This document shows, piece after piece, positions 50,487 through 59,495 of a DNA stretch of 64,000 bases (its first letter is position 1; every line of letters begins with the position of its first letter). Location of the stretch: positions 39,435 to 103,434 of the forward strand of contig JAABRL010000012.1 in NCBI GenBank assembly GCA_011390935.1, written 5' to 3'. The notes beneath the pieces were generated by a model that did not search any database, was not told the origin of the DNA, and saw only the letters and a program-made list of their open reading frames with translations. The position numbers and the translations under genes are program-made. The DNA is from Gemmatimonas sp. (GTDB lineage: Bacteria > Gemmatimonadota > Gemmatimonadetes > Gemmatimonadales > Gemmatimonadaceae).

Positions 50487-50911
50487 GACGTCGCGCCTCC
50501 GCTGGCCACGAGCGTCTCTCGCCCCTTGGCCGCCGCCGACTGCGCGAGCGCGGCCACATCCACCAGACCGCCAACGGGCGTGTCGAGCGGACTGACGGCC
50601 GCGAAAAGAAACTCCATCAGCGCCGATACATTTGCGCCGGTGACGAGCACGACATCGGGGCGTGCGCGCTGCACGCGGCGCGCGGCCATGGTGCAGCTGC
50701 CGGCGGGCAGATCGGTGAAGATCACGCGCGCCCCGCTGCTGTCGAGGCGCGCGAGCAGTTCACGTTCGATGTCGGCGGGGGCGAGGCCGCTGTTCGAGAG
50801 CGTGGCAAAGGCGGCGCCGCGTCCCGTGATCTGCTCCACCGCGGATACCAGCCCTTCGGCGAAGCGACCGTGACCAGCCACCACCGCCACGACGGCAGCA
50901 TCGTCGCTCAC
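50483..50911 (-). CDS. PTS mannose-family EIIA component
   Basis: A 142-residue EIIA with the phospho-accepting His14 in VAGHGRFAEGL and the FTDLPAGSCTMAARR segment. It is encoded as a free domain, unlike the ManX AB fusion of E. coli. The GTG start overlaps the hprK stop (GTGA). Confidence 0.93.
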   Translation of the reverse strand: MSDDAAVVAVVAGHGRFAEGLVSAVEQITGRGAAFATLSNSGLAPADIERELLARLDSSGARVIFTDLPAGSCTMAARRVQRARPDVVLVTGANVSALMEFLFAAVSPLDTPVGGLVDVAALAQSAAAKGRETLVASGGATS

Positions 50912-51885
50912 TCGTCATCCTCCAGCAGGTATCGATGTGCGTCTTCGCTGCGCCGCTTCATGTTGTTGATGAGCATTTCGTTGAACGCCGTCGCCGAATC
51001 GTATCCCCGATGATAGCGCAGGAGATGATTCATGGCGATGACTTCGGCGATCACGGTGATGTTCTTGCCGGGATTGAGATGCACGGTGATGCGCGGCAGC
51101 TCCACACCGAGGATGGTGGTACGCTGCACGTCGAGTCCGGTGCGATCGGCCGGCGACTCGCCGTTCCACTCCTCGAGCACCACCACCACTTCGAGTCGCT
51201 TCTGCTGACGCACGGCTTTCACGCCAAAGATCGCGGGTACGTCGAGCAGGCCGACGCCACGAATCTCCATGAAGTGCCGCTGCATTTCGTGCCCGCGGCC
51301 GATGAGCACGTCGCTCCCCTTGCGCGAGACGAACACCAGATCGTCGGCCACCAGGCGATGGCCGCGCTCGACGAGATCGAGCACACACTCCGACTTGCCG
51401 ATGCCGCTCTTGCCCGTGAAGAACAGTCCCACGCCGTACACGTCGGCGAGTGAGCCGTGCATGGTGGTGACCGGCGCGAAGTGATCGGCGAGGTACGGCT
51501 TGATGAGGCGATAGAACTCGGCCGTCTTGAGCTGCGACCGCAGCACGGCCACGCCGGCCCGATCGGCCACCTCCACGAGCGGCGTTGGCGGCTCGAGTCC
51601 CTTGGTGACAAACGCGCACGGCATCGGAAAGTCGAAGAATGCCGTGAGGTTGGCCGCGCGCGTGGCGTCGTCGAGCGACTGCAGGTAGGTGATTTCGGTT
51701 TCGCCGAGCACCTGAATGCGCTGGTACGGAAACCGATTGAGGTAGCCAGAGAGGGCGAGCCCCGGGCTGGATGCCTCGGGGCTCGTGATCTCTCGGTCAT
51801 GGCCAACGGGATCCCCCAGCTCTTCGAGCTGGAGGGAGTCCCGCATGGTATCCAACAGCTTGGCGACCGTCAGGCGCGTACTCAC
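50908..51885 (-). CDS. hprK: HPr kinase/phosphorylase
   Basis: A 325-residue HprK that phosphorylates and dephosphorylates Ser46 of HPr. It has an N-terminal DRTGG-like domain, P-loop TGKSGIGKS (157-165), the catalytic His in TMHGSLADVYG and the HprK signature MEIRGVGLLDVPAIFG. Together with Ser46 of HPr this implies a metabolic switch for the PTS block. The GTG start overlaps hpf. Confidence 0.97.
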   Translation of the reverse strand: MSTRLTVAKLLDTMRDSLQLEELGDPVGHDREITSPEASSPGLALSGYLNRFPYQRIQVLGETEITYLQSLDDATRAANLTAFFDFPMPCAFVTKGLEPPTPLVEVADRAGVAVLRSQLKTAEFYRLIKPYLADHFAPVTTMHGSLADVYGVGLFFTGKSGIGKSECVLDLVERGHRLVADDLVFVSRKGSDVLIGRGHEMQRHFMEIRGVGLLDVPAIFGVKAVRQQKRLEVVVVLEEWNGESPADRTGLDVQRTTILGVELPRITVHLNPGKNITVIAEVIAMNHLLRYHRGYDSATAFNEMLINNMKRRSEDAHRYLLEDDE

Positions 51886-52199
51886 CAGGGAGGCGTCTCC
51901 GGAGGGCGGGATCGGGGGCGATGCGAACGGCGCGCGCGCTCCACCTGGGCTTCGAGTCGTTGCACGGCCAGCGACAGTGCGGGTTCGTACTGTCGATCGA
52001 AGGCACGGGCCACCATATCCGGTCGGCGCGGTGCCTGCAATACAATCTCGACTCGCTTGCTCGGCCCATCACCTTCGAAGCGCACAATGGCCGTCACCAC
52101 GCGTCGGACACGCGCGGACAGGCGCTCAACGGCGCGTTCGGCCTTGCTGCGAAGGGACTCGGTGACGTCGGCGTGGTGCGCGTGCAGGATGATCTCCAT
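51882..52199 (-). CDS. hpf: ribosome hibernation-promoting factor (short HPF/RaiA family)
   Basis: A 105-residue protein with the HPF/sigma-54 modulation fold: MEIILHAHHADVTESLRSKAERAVERL followed by RVEIVLQAPR. Family members bind the 30S subunit and silence or dimerise ribosomes. The C-terminus is short and Arg/Pro-rich, so it is not the long form. The position next to hprK-PTS mirrors the hpf-pts clustering seen in proteobacteria. It overlaps the glycosyltransferase stop by one base. Confidence 0.88.
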   Translation of the reverse strand: MEIILHAHHADVTESLRSKAERAVERLSARVRRVVTAIVRFEGDGPSKRVEIVLQAPRRPDMVARAFDRQYEPALSLAVQRLEAQVERARRSHRPRSRPPETPPW

Positions 52200-53338
52200 C
52201 AGCCATCTCCTCGCCGGCCCACGATCTCACGAAGGTGGGCCTCGGTATCTTCGGCGGCTCGCTCCCAGGAAAACCCGAGTGCGAACTGTCGCGCCGCCAC
52301 GCCCAGCCGCTCCACGAGCGACCGATCGGTGGCCAGGCGGCGCATCGCCTGCGCCATGGCTGCGGTGTCTGCATGGGGGACCAGATAGCCGGTCACCTCA
52401 TGCTGGACGGATTCACGAATCCCCGGGGAGTTCGACGCAATCACCGGAGTCCCGCTCGCCGCAGCCTCGAGATTGGTAATGCCCCAGCCCTCCTTGGGTG
52501 ATGCGAACGCCAGAGCCCATGCCCGTCGAAGCAGGGCCTGCTTAGCTGCCTCATCGATCCGTCCAAGAAACCGTACCCGATCCGCCACCGCGAGTTCACG
52601 CGCCAGCGCTTCGAGTGCCGGTCGGTAGTTTCCGGCTCCCGCAATCTCGAGGGTGGCGTCGGGGAGCGCGGCGGCCGCGAACGACCGGAGCACCAGATCC
52701 ACCCCCTTGTACTTCTGCAATCGACCTAGATACGCGAAGGTGGGCCGATCCGCTCGCACACTCGCATCCGGAGTGTACTGCGCGGTATCGATCCCGGGGA
52801 AGATCACCCGCACCAATTCGCGGGCGATGCCTCGCCCGGCCAGATCGTCGGCCGTGCTCTCACTGATCGCTTCAAAGGGGACGCCCCGGTACATGAAGGG
52901 CAACGGGCGCTCGGCGAGCCACACCGCCGCCGCCAGCGGAATCGAGAGCTCGCGGAAGGCCGTGGGCCCGAACAGGTGTGGGACGAGCGCCACGACCGGG
53001 ACACGGCCCCAGCGCGGCGTGTACAGTGGGACCTTGTTGATGTCCTCCACCAGCACGTCCGGCCGCCACTCGGCCACATGAGTGTTCCAGTAGGCCCGCG
53101 CCTTGAACGGGAAGCTCTGGCGCGTGCCCACGCGGTGCACGGCGATGCCGTCGAGGGTGGCGCGTGGCGGACAGCCGGGCCACCCGCCGCACAGCAGCGT
53201 GACGTCATGTCCCGCCGCGGCCAGCCGCCCGAAGATCTCGTGCAGGTGAATCTCCGCCCCACCGGCCAACGGATTGTCTCGGCACTGCCAGTTGACCACC
53301 ACGATGCGCAGTGGGCGCTTCGGCTCGGCGGCCGGCAT
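52199..53338 (-). CDS. GT4-family glycosyltransferase, acceptor unknown
   Basis: A 379-residue glycosyltransferase. The N-terminal lobe (IVVVNWQCRDNPLAGGAEIHLHEIFGRL) and a C-terminal GT4 donor site (FAYLGRLQKYKGVDLVLRSF, SPKEGWGITNLEAAASGTPVIAS with the E-x7-E arrangement) are clear. It probably builds a cell-surface or storage glycan. The ATG at 53336-53338 is preferred over a TTG two codons upstream. It precedes hpf with a TGATG junction. Confidence 0.88.
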   Translation of the reverse strand: MPAAEPKRPLRIVVVNWQCRDNPLAGGAEIHLHEIFGRLAAAGHDVTLLCGGWPGCPPRATLDGIAVHRVGTRQSFPFKARAYWNTHVAEWRPDVLVEDINKVPLYTPRWGRVPVVALVPHLFGPTAFRELSIPLAAAVWLAERPLPFMYRGVPFEAISESTADDLAGRGIARELVRVIFPGIDTAQYTPDASVRADRPTFAYLGRLQKYKGVDLVLRSFAAAALPDATLEIAGAGNYRPALEALARELAVADRVRFLGRIDEAAKQALLRRAWALAFASPKEGWGITNLEAAASGTPVIASNSPGIRESVQHEVTGYLVPHADTAAMAQAMRRLATDRSLVERLGVAARQFALGFSWERAAEDTEAHLREIVGRRGDG

Positions 53339-53384
53339 CACCAACCGCTGACCGGCACTGCGCAGCCGCGTTGGGCGCCAGGCG

Positions 53385-53936
53385 TCACAGCACGCCCAGC
53401 TTGCGCGCGTACGCGTCCAGCACGCCGTTCACGAAGCGCGCGCTACGGGCCGACCCGTATCGCTCGGCGAGATGGATCGCCTCCTGCAGCACCACGCGCG
53501 GCGGTGTGTCACCGCGCATGAGTTCGGCGGCCCCCAGACGCAGCACGCTGCGCTCCACGGCACCGATGCGCTCGAGGCGCCAGTTGGCCGTGACTTCGGA
53601 GAGTGAGCTGTCCACCTCGGCCGACCGATCGACAATGATCTCCACGAGACGCGACGCGAACTTGCGCTCCTCGGGCTCGATGGCGAGGTCGTCCCACACC
53701 TGCAGCGCGATGCGCCGCAGGTTGTCGTAGCCACGCATGTCCGCGGCGTACAACGCCTGCAGGGCTCGCGAGCGCCCACGTGTTTCCACGCGTTCGGCCT
53801 GTCGATTGGCGCGGCCACCGGTGCGTGCACCGCGGCGCACGCGCTCGGCCACCGGTGTGGCCCCGGGCTCCGGCGGCGACATGGGAGCGTCCCAGAAATC
53901 GTCGTCGCGCAGATTGGGCACGTCAGGCGTCTTCAT
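53385..53936 (-). CDS. nusB: transcription antitermination factor NusB
   Basis: A 183-residue NusB. Residues about 50-183 carry the all-helical fold (RGRSRALQALYAADMRG, ERSVLRLGAAELMRGDTPPRVVLQEAIHLAERYGS, FVNGVLDA). The first roughly 45 residues are an unusual charged, Gly/Arg-rich extension. It overlaps ribH by 14 bases; ribH-nusB pairing is common. Confidence 0.95.
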   Translation of the reverse strand: MKTPDVPNLRDDDFWDAPMSPPEPGATPVAERVRRGARTGGRANRQAERVETRGRSRALQALYAADMRGYDNLRRIALQVWDDLAIEPEERKFASRLVEIIVDRSAEVDSSLSEVTANWRLERIGAVERSVLRLGAAELMRGDTPPRVVLQEAIHLAERYGSARSARFVNGVLDAYARKLGVL

Positions 53937-54420
53937 CGCACCCTTCGTCATCGGCCGGGTCGATGCGATCGAACAGGTCGAGCATTTCGAGCAGCGCGAC
54001 GGCCGAGTCCCACCCCTTGTTGCCATGATCGCCACCGGCCCGCGCTTCCGCCTGCGCCAACGTATCGGTGGTGAGCAGGCCGAGCGTGACCGGCGCTTCG
54101 AACTCGCGGCTGGCCTCGGCGAGACCGCGCGCCGCTTCACCCGCGACAAACTCGAAGTGCGGCGTCTCGCCACGAATGACGGCGCCGACGGCCACGACGC
54201 CATCGTAGCGACCGGACGCGAGCACACGGCGCGTGGCGATGGGCAACTCCCACGCCCCCGGCACCCAGCACACGTCCACGTCGCCGAACGCGGCGCCGTG
54301 TCGCACCAGCGCTTCGACCGCGCCTTCGGCGAGTCGCGTGGTGACAGTTTCGTTGAAGCGGCTGGCAACGACGGCAATGCGTCGTCCCTCGCCGCGCGGA
54401 AGTCCCGTGAAATCGGCCAT
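53923..54420 (-). CDS. ribH: 6,7-dimethyl-8-ribityllumazine synthase
   Basis: A 165-residue lumazine synthase that condenses the ribityl pyrimidine with dihydroxybutanone phosphate. The motifs ASRFNETVT, VPGAWELPIA, GAVIRGETPHFEFVA and GGDHGNKGWDSA are present. The C-terminus has an acidic tail (DPADDEGCDEDA). Confidence 0.97.
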   Translation of the reverse strand: MADFTGLPRGEGRRIAVVASRFNETVTTRLAEGAVEALVRHGAAFGDVDVCWVPGAWELPIATRRVLASGRYDGVVAVGAVIRGETPHFEFVAGEAARGLAEASREFEAPVTLGLLTTDTLAQAEARAGGDHGNKGWDSAVALLEMLDLFDRIDPADDEGCDEDA

Positions 54421-54426
54421 GTGCCG

Positions 54427-55656
54427 TCAGATAGCGAAAAGGTGTCCGAGCTTGGTGCGCTTCGTCTCGAGATACTCGGCGTTGTCATCGGACACCGGCA
54501 TTTCGAGACGCACCCGATCGTGCAGCACGAGGCCGTAGCCATCGAGCCCCACGAGCTTGCGCGGATTGTTGGTGATGACACGAATGGTACGCACGCCAAG
54601 ATCGAGCAGAATCTGCGCCCCGATGCCGTAGTTGCGCAGGTCGGCCTTGAAACCGAGCTGCTCGTTGGCCTCGACGGTATCGGCGCCCTGATCCTGCAGT
54701 TCGTACGCGCGCAGCTTGTTGATGAGGCCAATGCCGCGCCCTTCCTGATCGAGGTACACGATCACGCCCCGTCCTTCGGCCTGGATCATGCGCATGGCCG
54801 TTTCGAGCTGCCAGCCGCAGTCGCAGCGACGCGAGTGAAACACGTCGCCCGTGAGACACTTGCTGTGCATGCGCACAAGCACGCCGGGTGCTTCGGCGGC
54901 CGCATCGGAGTCCACATCGCCATGGGCAATCGCCACGTGTTCGCGCCCGTCGACATCGTTGCGATACCCCACGATACGCCACTCGCCGAACTCGGTGGGC
55001 AGGCGCGCTTCCGCGGCACGATGCACCAATCGCTCCGTCTGCAACCGATGCGCGACCAGCTGCGCCACGGTGATGAACGTGAGGTCGTGCTCGGCGCAGA
55101 ACTGTTCGAGCTGCGGGCGGCGGGCGGTGGTGCCGTCCTTGTTGAGAATCTCGCAGATCACACCCGCCGGCTGCATGCCAGCGAGTCGCATGAGATCGAC
55201 CGCGGCTTCGGTGTGTCCAACGCGCTGCAGCACACCACCATCGCGCGCGCGCAGCGGATGAATGTGTCCCGGTTTGCGCAGGTCGCTGCGCGTGCTCGAT
55301 GGATCGACGGCCACACGAATGGTGGTCGCGCGATCGCTCGCGCTGATGCCGGTGGTGACGCCGAACTTGGGCGCCGCATCGATGCTCACCGTAAAGGCCG
55401 TGCGCATGACCTCGGTGTTGTCATCGGACTGCGGGCCGAGGCCCAGCAGATCGGCGCGTTCGCCTGTCATGGCGAGACAGATCATGCCCTTGGCGTCGAG
55501 CATGAAGTTCACCATCTCGGGCGTGACAGACTCGGCGGCACAGACGAGATCGCCTTCGTTTTCGCGATCTTCGTCGTCGGCCACGACGATGAACTTGCCG
55601 GCACGCAGATCCTCGAGCGCGCGGGCAATGGTATGGGGAGCAGTGACGTTGGACAT
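54427..55656 (-). CDS. ribBA: bifunctional DHBP synthase / GTP cyclohydrolase II
   Basis: A 409-residue fusion. The N-terminal RibB domain (about 1-205) has [16 protein letters not shown] and [12 protein letters not shown]. The C-terminal RibA domain has the zinc ligands in [15 protein letters not shown] and the catalytic [21 protein letters not shown]. It supplies both branch substrates of riboflavin synthesis. The ATG shares one base with the ribE stop (TGATG). Confidence 0.97.
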   Translation of the reverse strand: MSNVTAPHTIARALEDLRAGKFIVVADDEDRENEGDLVCAAESVTPEMVNFMLDAKGMICLAMTGERADLLGLGPQSDDNTEVMRTAFTVSIDAAPKFGVTTGISASDRATTIRVAVDPSSTRSDLRKPGHIHPLRARDGGVLQRVGHTEAAVDLMRLAGMQPAGVICEILNKDGTTARRPQLEQFCAEHDLTFITVAQLVAHRLQTERLVHRAAEARLPTEFGEWRIVGYRNDVDGREHVAIAHGDVDSDAAAEAPGVLVRMHSKCLTGDVFHSRRCDCGWQLETAMRMIQAEGRGVIVYLDQEGRGIGLINKLRAYELQDQGADTVEANEQLGFKADLRNYGIGAQILLDLGVRTIRVITNNPRKLVGLDGYGLVLHDRVRLEMPVSDDNAEYLETKRTKLGHLFAI

Positions 55657-56264
55657 CAGGTCAGTCCGTGGGCAGCAAGATGAGGCGCCGCGAGACGGGC
55701 CACGTGCTTGGCGAGCACGTCGGCTTCCACGTGGACGCGATCGCCGACAGCGAGCGTTCCGAGCGTGGTGTGGCGGCGCGTGTATTCGATGATGGACAGC
55801 TGCACGCCGTGATCGGGGAGCAGCGCGTTGACGGTGAGACTGACCCCGTCCACGGTGAGGGACCCATGCGGGGCCATGAGCAGCGCGATCTCCGGCGAGA
55901 GCTGGAGATCAATCAGCCACGCATCGTCGCGTACGACGGTGTGGCGTACGGTGGCGACCTCGTCCACATGTCCGAGCACGAGATGTCCCCCAAGGCGATC
56001 GCCCAGACGAAGCGCCCGCTCGAGATTGACCTGCGAGCCCTCGGCCCACGAGGCGATGGTGGTGCGATCGAGCGTGGTGACCACGGCCGCGCACGTGAAC
56101 CAGCCGGCGCCGTGGTCGCGCACCGTGAGGCACGCACCGTTGACGGCAATGCTCTCGCCCGGCACGAGGTCGTCGTACCGGCACGCTACGCGCAGGGTGC
56201 GTCCTGCCTCCAGATCGGCCACCGATGTGATGGTGCCGACGTCGTCCACCAACCCCGTGAACAT
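55656..56264 (-). CDS. ribE: riboflavin synthase alpha chain
   Basis: A 202-residue protein made of two lumazine-binding repeats. The first begins [15 protein letters not shown] and contains [12 protein letters not shown]; the second begins [15 protein letters not shown] and contains [13 protein letters not shown]. It dismutates dimethyl-ribityllumazine to riboflavin. It lies 7 bases after ribD. Confidence 0.97.
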   Translation of the reverse strand: MFTGLVDDVGTITSVADLEAGRTLRVACRYDDLVPGESIAVNGACLTVRDHGAGWFTCAAVVTTLDRTTIASWAEGSQVNLERALRLGDRLGGHLVLGHVDEVATVRHTVVRDDAWLIDLQLSPEIALLMAPHGSLTVDGVSLTVNALLPDHGVQLSIIEYTRRHTTLGTLAVGDRVHVEADVLAKHVARLAAPHLAAHGLT

Positions 56265-56271
56265 CCCGTCC

Positions 56272-57375
56272 TCACAGTTCCGAAACAGCGTACGTGGTCA
56301 TCAGGTCGTCGCCGATGGCGCGCCGTGCGAGCACCCGCAGGCGCACCGCTTCGGCCACCGACCGGGGACCGAGTGAGGCAAAAGCGGGTAGCGCCCCTGC
56401 CCCGAGAATGACCGATCCCTGAAAGATAATCAGACGATCGACCTGATTCGTGCCCACGAGATCGCTGGCCAGCCCGGCGCCCCCCTCCACGAAGAGGTGG
56501 TGCACGCCAGTGGAGCGCAGCGCGAGGAGCGCGCCGGCAAGGTCTGCAGCCGGTAGCAGCTCCACGCCGAGGGACGCGAGGCGCTCGCGCCGCGCCCACT
56601 CGGCGTCGTCGGCGGCCGAGGGGGCCACCACCACCGTGAGCGGCGCCTCGGCCAGTGTACGCACGAGGCGCGAGTCTGCCGGGGTGCGCGCCAGGCGATC
56701 GAACACCACGCGGCGCGGCGGGATACGCACCGCCTGCCCATGCCGCACGGTGAGGTGCGGATCGTCCGCGAGCACGGTGCCGATACCCACCGCGATGGCG
56801 TCCGCGCCGGCCCGCAGGCGATGCACCTCGCGGCGAGCGCGCGCGCCGGTGATCCAGCCGGGATGCCGCGTATGGTCGGCGATGGCCCCGTCGAGCGAGA
56901 GGGCGAGCTTGAGCGTGACCCACGGCTTCGTGCCACCGCGCGCGGCGTGCAGAAAAGCGGCGTTGAGCTCGGCGGCCTCGGCCTCGAGTACGCCCCCGGT
57001 GAGCGCGACGCCGGCGTCGGCGAGTCGGTCGGCGCCGCCCGCGGCGAGCGGATTGGGGTCGGGCACGGCGTACACCACGCGCGCGATGCCGGCTGCGAGA
57101 ATGGTATCGGTGCACGGCGGCGTCTTGCCCGTGTGACTGCACGGCTCGAGCGTGACATACAGCGTGGCACCACGTGCGCGCTCGCCCGCTTCTGCGAGCG
57201 CGATCGGCTCGGCGTGCGGCGCGCCGTGCCACGGGTGCCACCCTTCGCCGATGATCTGACCATCCTGCACCACCACTGCGCCCACCAGAGGGTTGGGCGC
57301 CACACGCCCCCAGCCGAGCCGCGCGAGTTGCAGCGCGCGGCGCATGAAGCGGGTGTCGGTGCGGGCGTCGCTCAC
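56272..57375 (-). CDS. ribD: bifunctional pyrimidine deaminase / reductase RibD
   Basis: A 367-residue RibD. The N-terminal deaminase has zinc ligands in HAEPIAL and PCSHTGKTPPC. The C-terminal reductase has KLALSLDGAIAD, GIGTVLADDPHLTVR and a FVEGGAGLASDLV substrate loop. The GTG start is 36 bases after the outer-membrane-like gene. No FMN riboswitch precedes it. Confidence 0.96.
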   Translation of the reverse strand: MSDARTDTRFMRRALQLARLGWGRVAPNPLVGAVVVQDGQIIGEGWHPWHGAPHAEPIALAEAGERARGATLYVTLEPCSHTGKTPPCTDTILAAGIARVVYAVPDPNPLAAGGADRLADAGVALTGGVLEAEAAELNAAFLHAARGGTKPWVTLKLALSLDGAIADHTRHPGWITGARARREVHRLRAGADAIAVGIGTVLADDPHLTVRHGQAVRIPPRRVVFDRLARTPADSRLVRTLAEAPLTVVVAPSAADDAEWARRERLASLGVELLPAADLAGALLALRSTGVHHLFVEGGAGLASDLVGTNQVDRLIIFQGSVILGAGALPAFASLGPRSVAEAVRLRVLARRAIGDDLMTTYAVSEL

Positions 57376-57411
57376 CGGACTCTCAGCGCGAAGCGCGCCC
57401 GCAGACGGTCA

Positions 57412-58437
57412 TCAGAAACGCAGCCCGACGCCGAGGGATCCGTAGCGGTACGCCTCGTTGGCCCGTCGATCGCCGAAGGTGTTCGTGGTCTGCCGAATGT
57501 CACCGGCGCGCGACTGGCCCACCTCGAGCACGAGCTGCGCAATCGGCAGGCCAAGCGAGAGGTTCACGAACGCCGTTGTGCGCGTGGTCGTGAAGTTGAA
57601 ATCGTTCGCCCCGAGGATGCCGCGAACAGGTGTGCCCTGCACCGTTTCGTTCACGATTGCTTCAAGCTCGGTGCTGGTGTTGTGCCGATCCTGTCCGAAA
57701 CCACCGCCAAGTCCGAAGATTCCGAAATGCTTCTTGGCGGTGAATCGCAACACCGTGGTGGCGACGCGTGTGTCGATCACGCCGAGCGAATCGTTACCGC
57801 TCGTGTAGCGCACCGTGGTGGTGGGCAACCGACGTCGCAAGACGGACACACCGACACCGGGTACGAGCGCCGATTCCTGCAACAGTCCGAAGCGTGCGCC
57901 GAAAGTGGTGGCAATCCCGTTGCCATCGGGGGAGAGCGAAAACTGATCACGCGAGATGTCGGGCAGATACGTCGCGCCGAGCAGCAGATCCACGCCCCCG
58001 ACATTGGTGAGCCCGAACGGCACGCCCCTGAACAGACCGATCGCGAGATCGAGCGACGGCACGGGGACCGGCACACGCTGCGCGCCGAAGTTGGATGGTT
58101 GGAGCACCGCGCTCCCGGAGATGTTCACGGTGCCTTCCGGCGCGAAGCCTTCGACCACCGTGGTGCGCAGCACGATGGAGCGCTTGCCCCACCCACCGAG
58201 TGCACCGCCCTCGCCGAGCATGACGTTGCCACCGGAGAGCGCAGTCCCAACCTGCGGCGCGAGAAACACGAACAGGTCGCGCGCCTTCTGACACGCATCT
58301 GCGCCGAAATCGGGGGGAACCTGCCCGCCACTCACGCCAAGGGTGCACCCTTGCGCGAGTACGCTGTTCGGTGTGGCGACGCTCGTCATCGCCGCGGCCG
58401 CGACCAGTGCGGCCGCGACCGCACGCACGCGAGTCAC
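57412..58437 (-). CDS. predicted outer-membrane beta-barrel-like protein, function unknown
   Basis: A 341-residue exported protein: signal peptide 1-29 (ending NSVLAQG), then many short amphipathic strands (VPSLDLAIGLFRG, TTFGARFGLLQESALVPGVGVSVLRR) and a terminal aromatic strand YGSLGVGLRF, typical of barrel insertion signals. Four Cys or fewer are seen near the mature N-terminus. The GTG start overlaps the purM stop (GTGA), an odd partner for an envelope protein. I do not recognise the family. Confidence 0.7.
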   Translation of the reverse strand: MTRVRAVAAALVAAAAMTSVATPNSVLAQGCTLGVSGGQVPPDFGADACQKARDLFVFLAPQVGTALSGGNVMLGEGGALGGWGKRSIVLRTTVVEGFAPEGTVNISGSAVLQPSNFGAQRVPVPVPSLDLAIGLFRGVPFGLTNVGGVDLLLGATYLPDISRDQFSLSPDGNGIATTFGARFGLLQESALVPGVGVSVLRRRLPTTTVRYTSGNDSLGVIDTRVATTVLRFTAKKHFGIFGLGGGFGQDRHNTSTELEAIVNETVQGTPVRGILGANDFNFTTTRTTAFVNLSLGLPIAQLVLEVGQSRAGDIRQTTNTFGDRRANEAYRYGSLGVGLRF

Positions 58438-59495
58438 CGACCGGACCCGGTGAGCTGCACGACGCCCGTGCCAGCAACGACTTCGCCCATGACCCACGCA
58501 CCAATGCCCTGCGCAGCGGCCTGCTCGGCAACCTTACCAACATTGTTTGCTTCGACGATGACGACCATACCGACTCCCATGTTGAAGGCTCGGAACATCT
58601 CGTCGCGTGCGACGTGTCCCGCTGCCTCGAGTACCCGGAACTCGGACGGGATGGTCCACGTGTTCGTGTCCACCACCGCGTCGAGGTGCGCCGGCAGCGC
58701 ACGATTCAGGTTACCCGGTAGCCCGCCGCCCGTTATGTGTGCCATCGCACACACGTGTTCGAGGATTGGGCGCATGGTCGGCAAATACGAGCGATGTACC
58801 TTGAGCAACACGTCCGCGACGCTGGCGCCGTTGGCGTCGGGGAACGGATCGTGTGCGGTGAGCTTGAGACGTTCGTTCACGATACGGCGCGCGAGCGAAT
58901 ACCCGTTGGTGTGCAGGCCACTCCCCTCAAGGCCTACGAGCACCTGTCCCGCACGAACACGTTCGGAACCGAGAATGCGATCTTCGTCGACCACGCCCAC
59001 GATGAAGCCGGCGAGATCGTAGTCGGGCTCCGTGTACACGCCCGGCATCTCGGCCGTTTCGCCGCCAACGAGTGCGGCGCCGTTTTCGCGACACCCCGCG
59101 GCCACACCCGCCACCACCTGCTCCACCACGCTCGGAATGAGCTTCGCGAACGCCACGTAGTCGAGGAAGAACAGCGGCGTGGCACCCTGCACCAGAATGT
59201 CGTTGGTGCAATGGTTCACGAGGCAATGCCCGATCGTGTCGTGCCGATCGGCTTCAATGGCCACCTTGATCTTGGTGCCCACGCCATCGGCGCTCGACAC
59301 GAGCACCGGCTTGTCGTAGCCGCTCGGCACACGGAACATGCCACCGAAGCCGCCAAACACTCCACGCGCGCCCGCGGTGAGCGTGCTCTCCACATGCTGC
59401 TTGAGACGCCACTTGGAATCTTCGGCGGCGTCGATGTCCACGCCGGCGCTGCGATAGTCCATGGCGTTGGTGTCCGGCGGCGTGCCCTGGTTCAC
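58434..59495 (-). CDS. purM: phosphoribosylformylglycinamidine cyclo-ligase (AIR synthetase)
   Basis: A 353-residue PurM that closes the imidazole ring in purine synthesis. It has the MDYRSAGVDIDAAE start, the SADGVGTKIKVA and HCTNDILVQGATPLFFLDY segments and GGETAEMPGVY. It is flanked by a PfkB kinase and an outer-membrane-like gene, both overlapping by GTGA. No other purine genes are nearby. Confidence 0.98.
   Translation of the reverse strand: MNQGTPPDTNAMDYRSAGVDIDAAEDSKWRLKQHVESTLTAGARGVFGGFGGMFRVPSGYDKPVLVSSADGVGTKIKVAIEADRHDTIGHCLVNHCTNDILVQGATPLFFLDYVAFAKLIPSVVEQVVAGVAAGCRENGAALVGGETAEMPGVYTEPDYDLAGFIVGVVDEDRILGSERVRAGQVLVGLEGSGLHTNGYSLARRIVNERLKLTAHDPFPDANGASVADVLLKVHRSYLPTMRPILEHVCAMAHITGGGLPGNLNRALPAHLDAVVDTNTWTIPSEFRVLEAAGHVARDEMFRAFNMGVGMVVIVEANNVGKVAEQAAAQGIGAWVMGEVVAGTGVVQLTGSGR

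Noticed and set aside
53737..55683. 648-codon plus-strand open frame
   Set aside because: It is antisense to nusB, ribH and ribBA, all of which are certain genes.
57376..57411. FMN riboswitch upstream of ribD
   Set aside because: The gap is only 36 bases and lacks the conserved RFN element.
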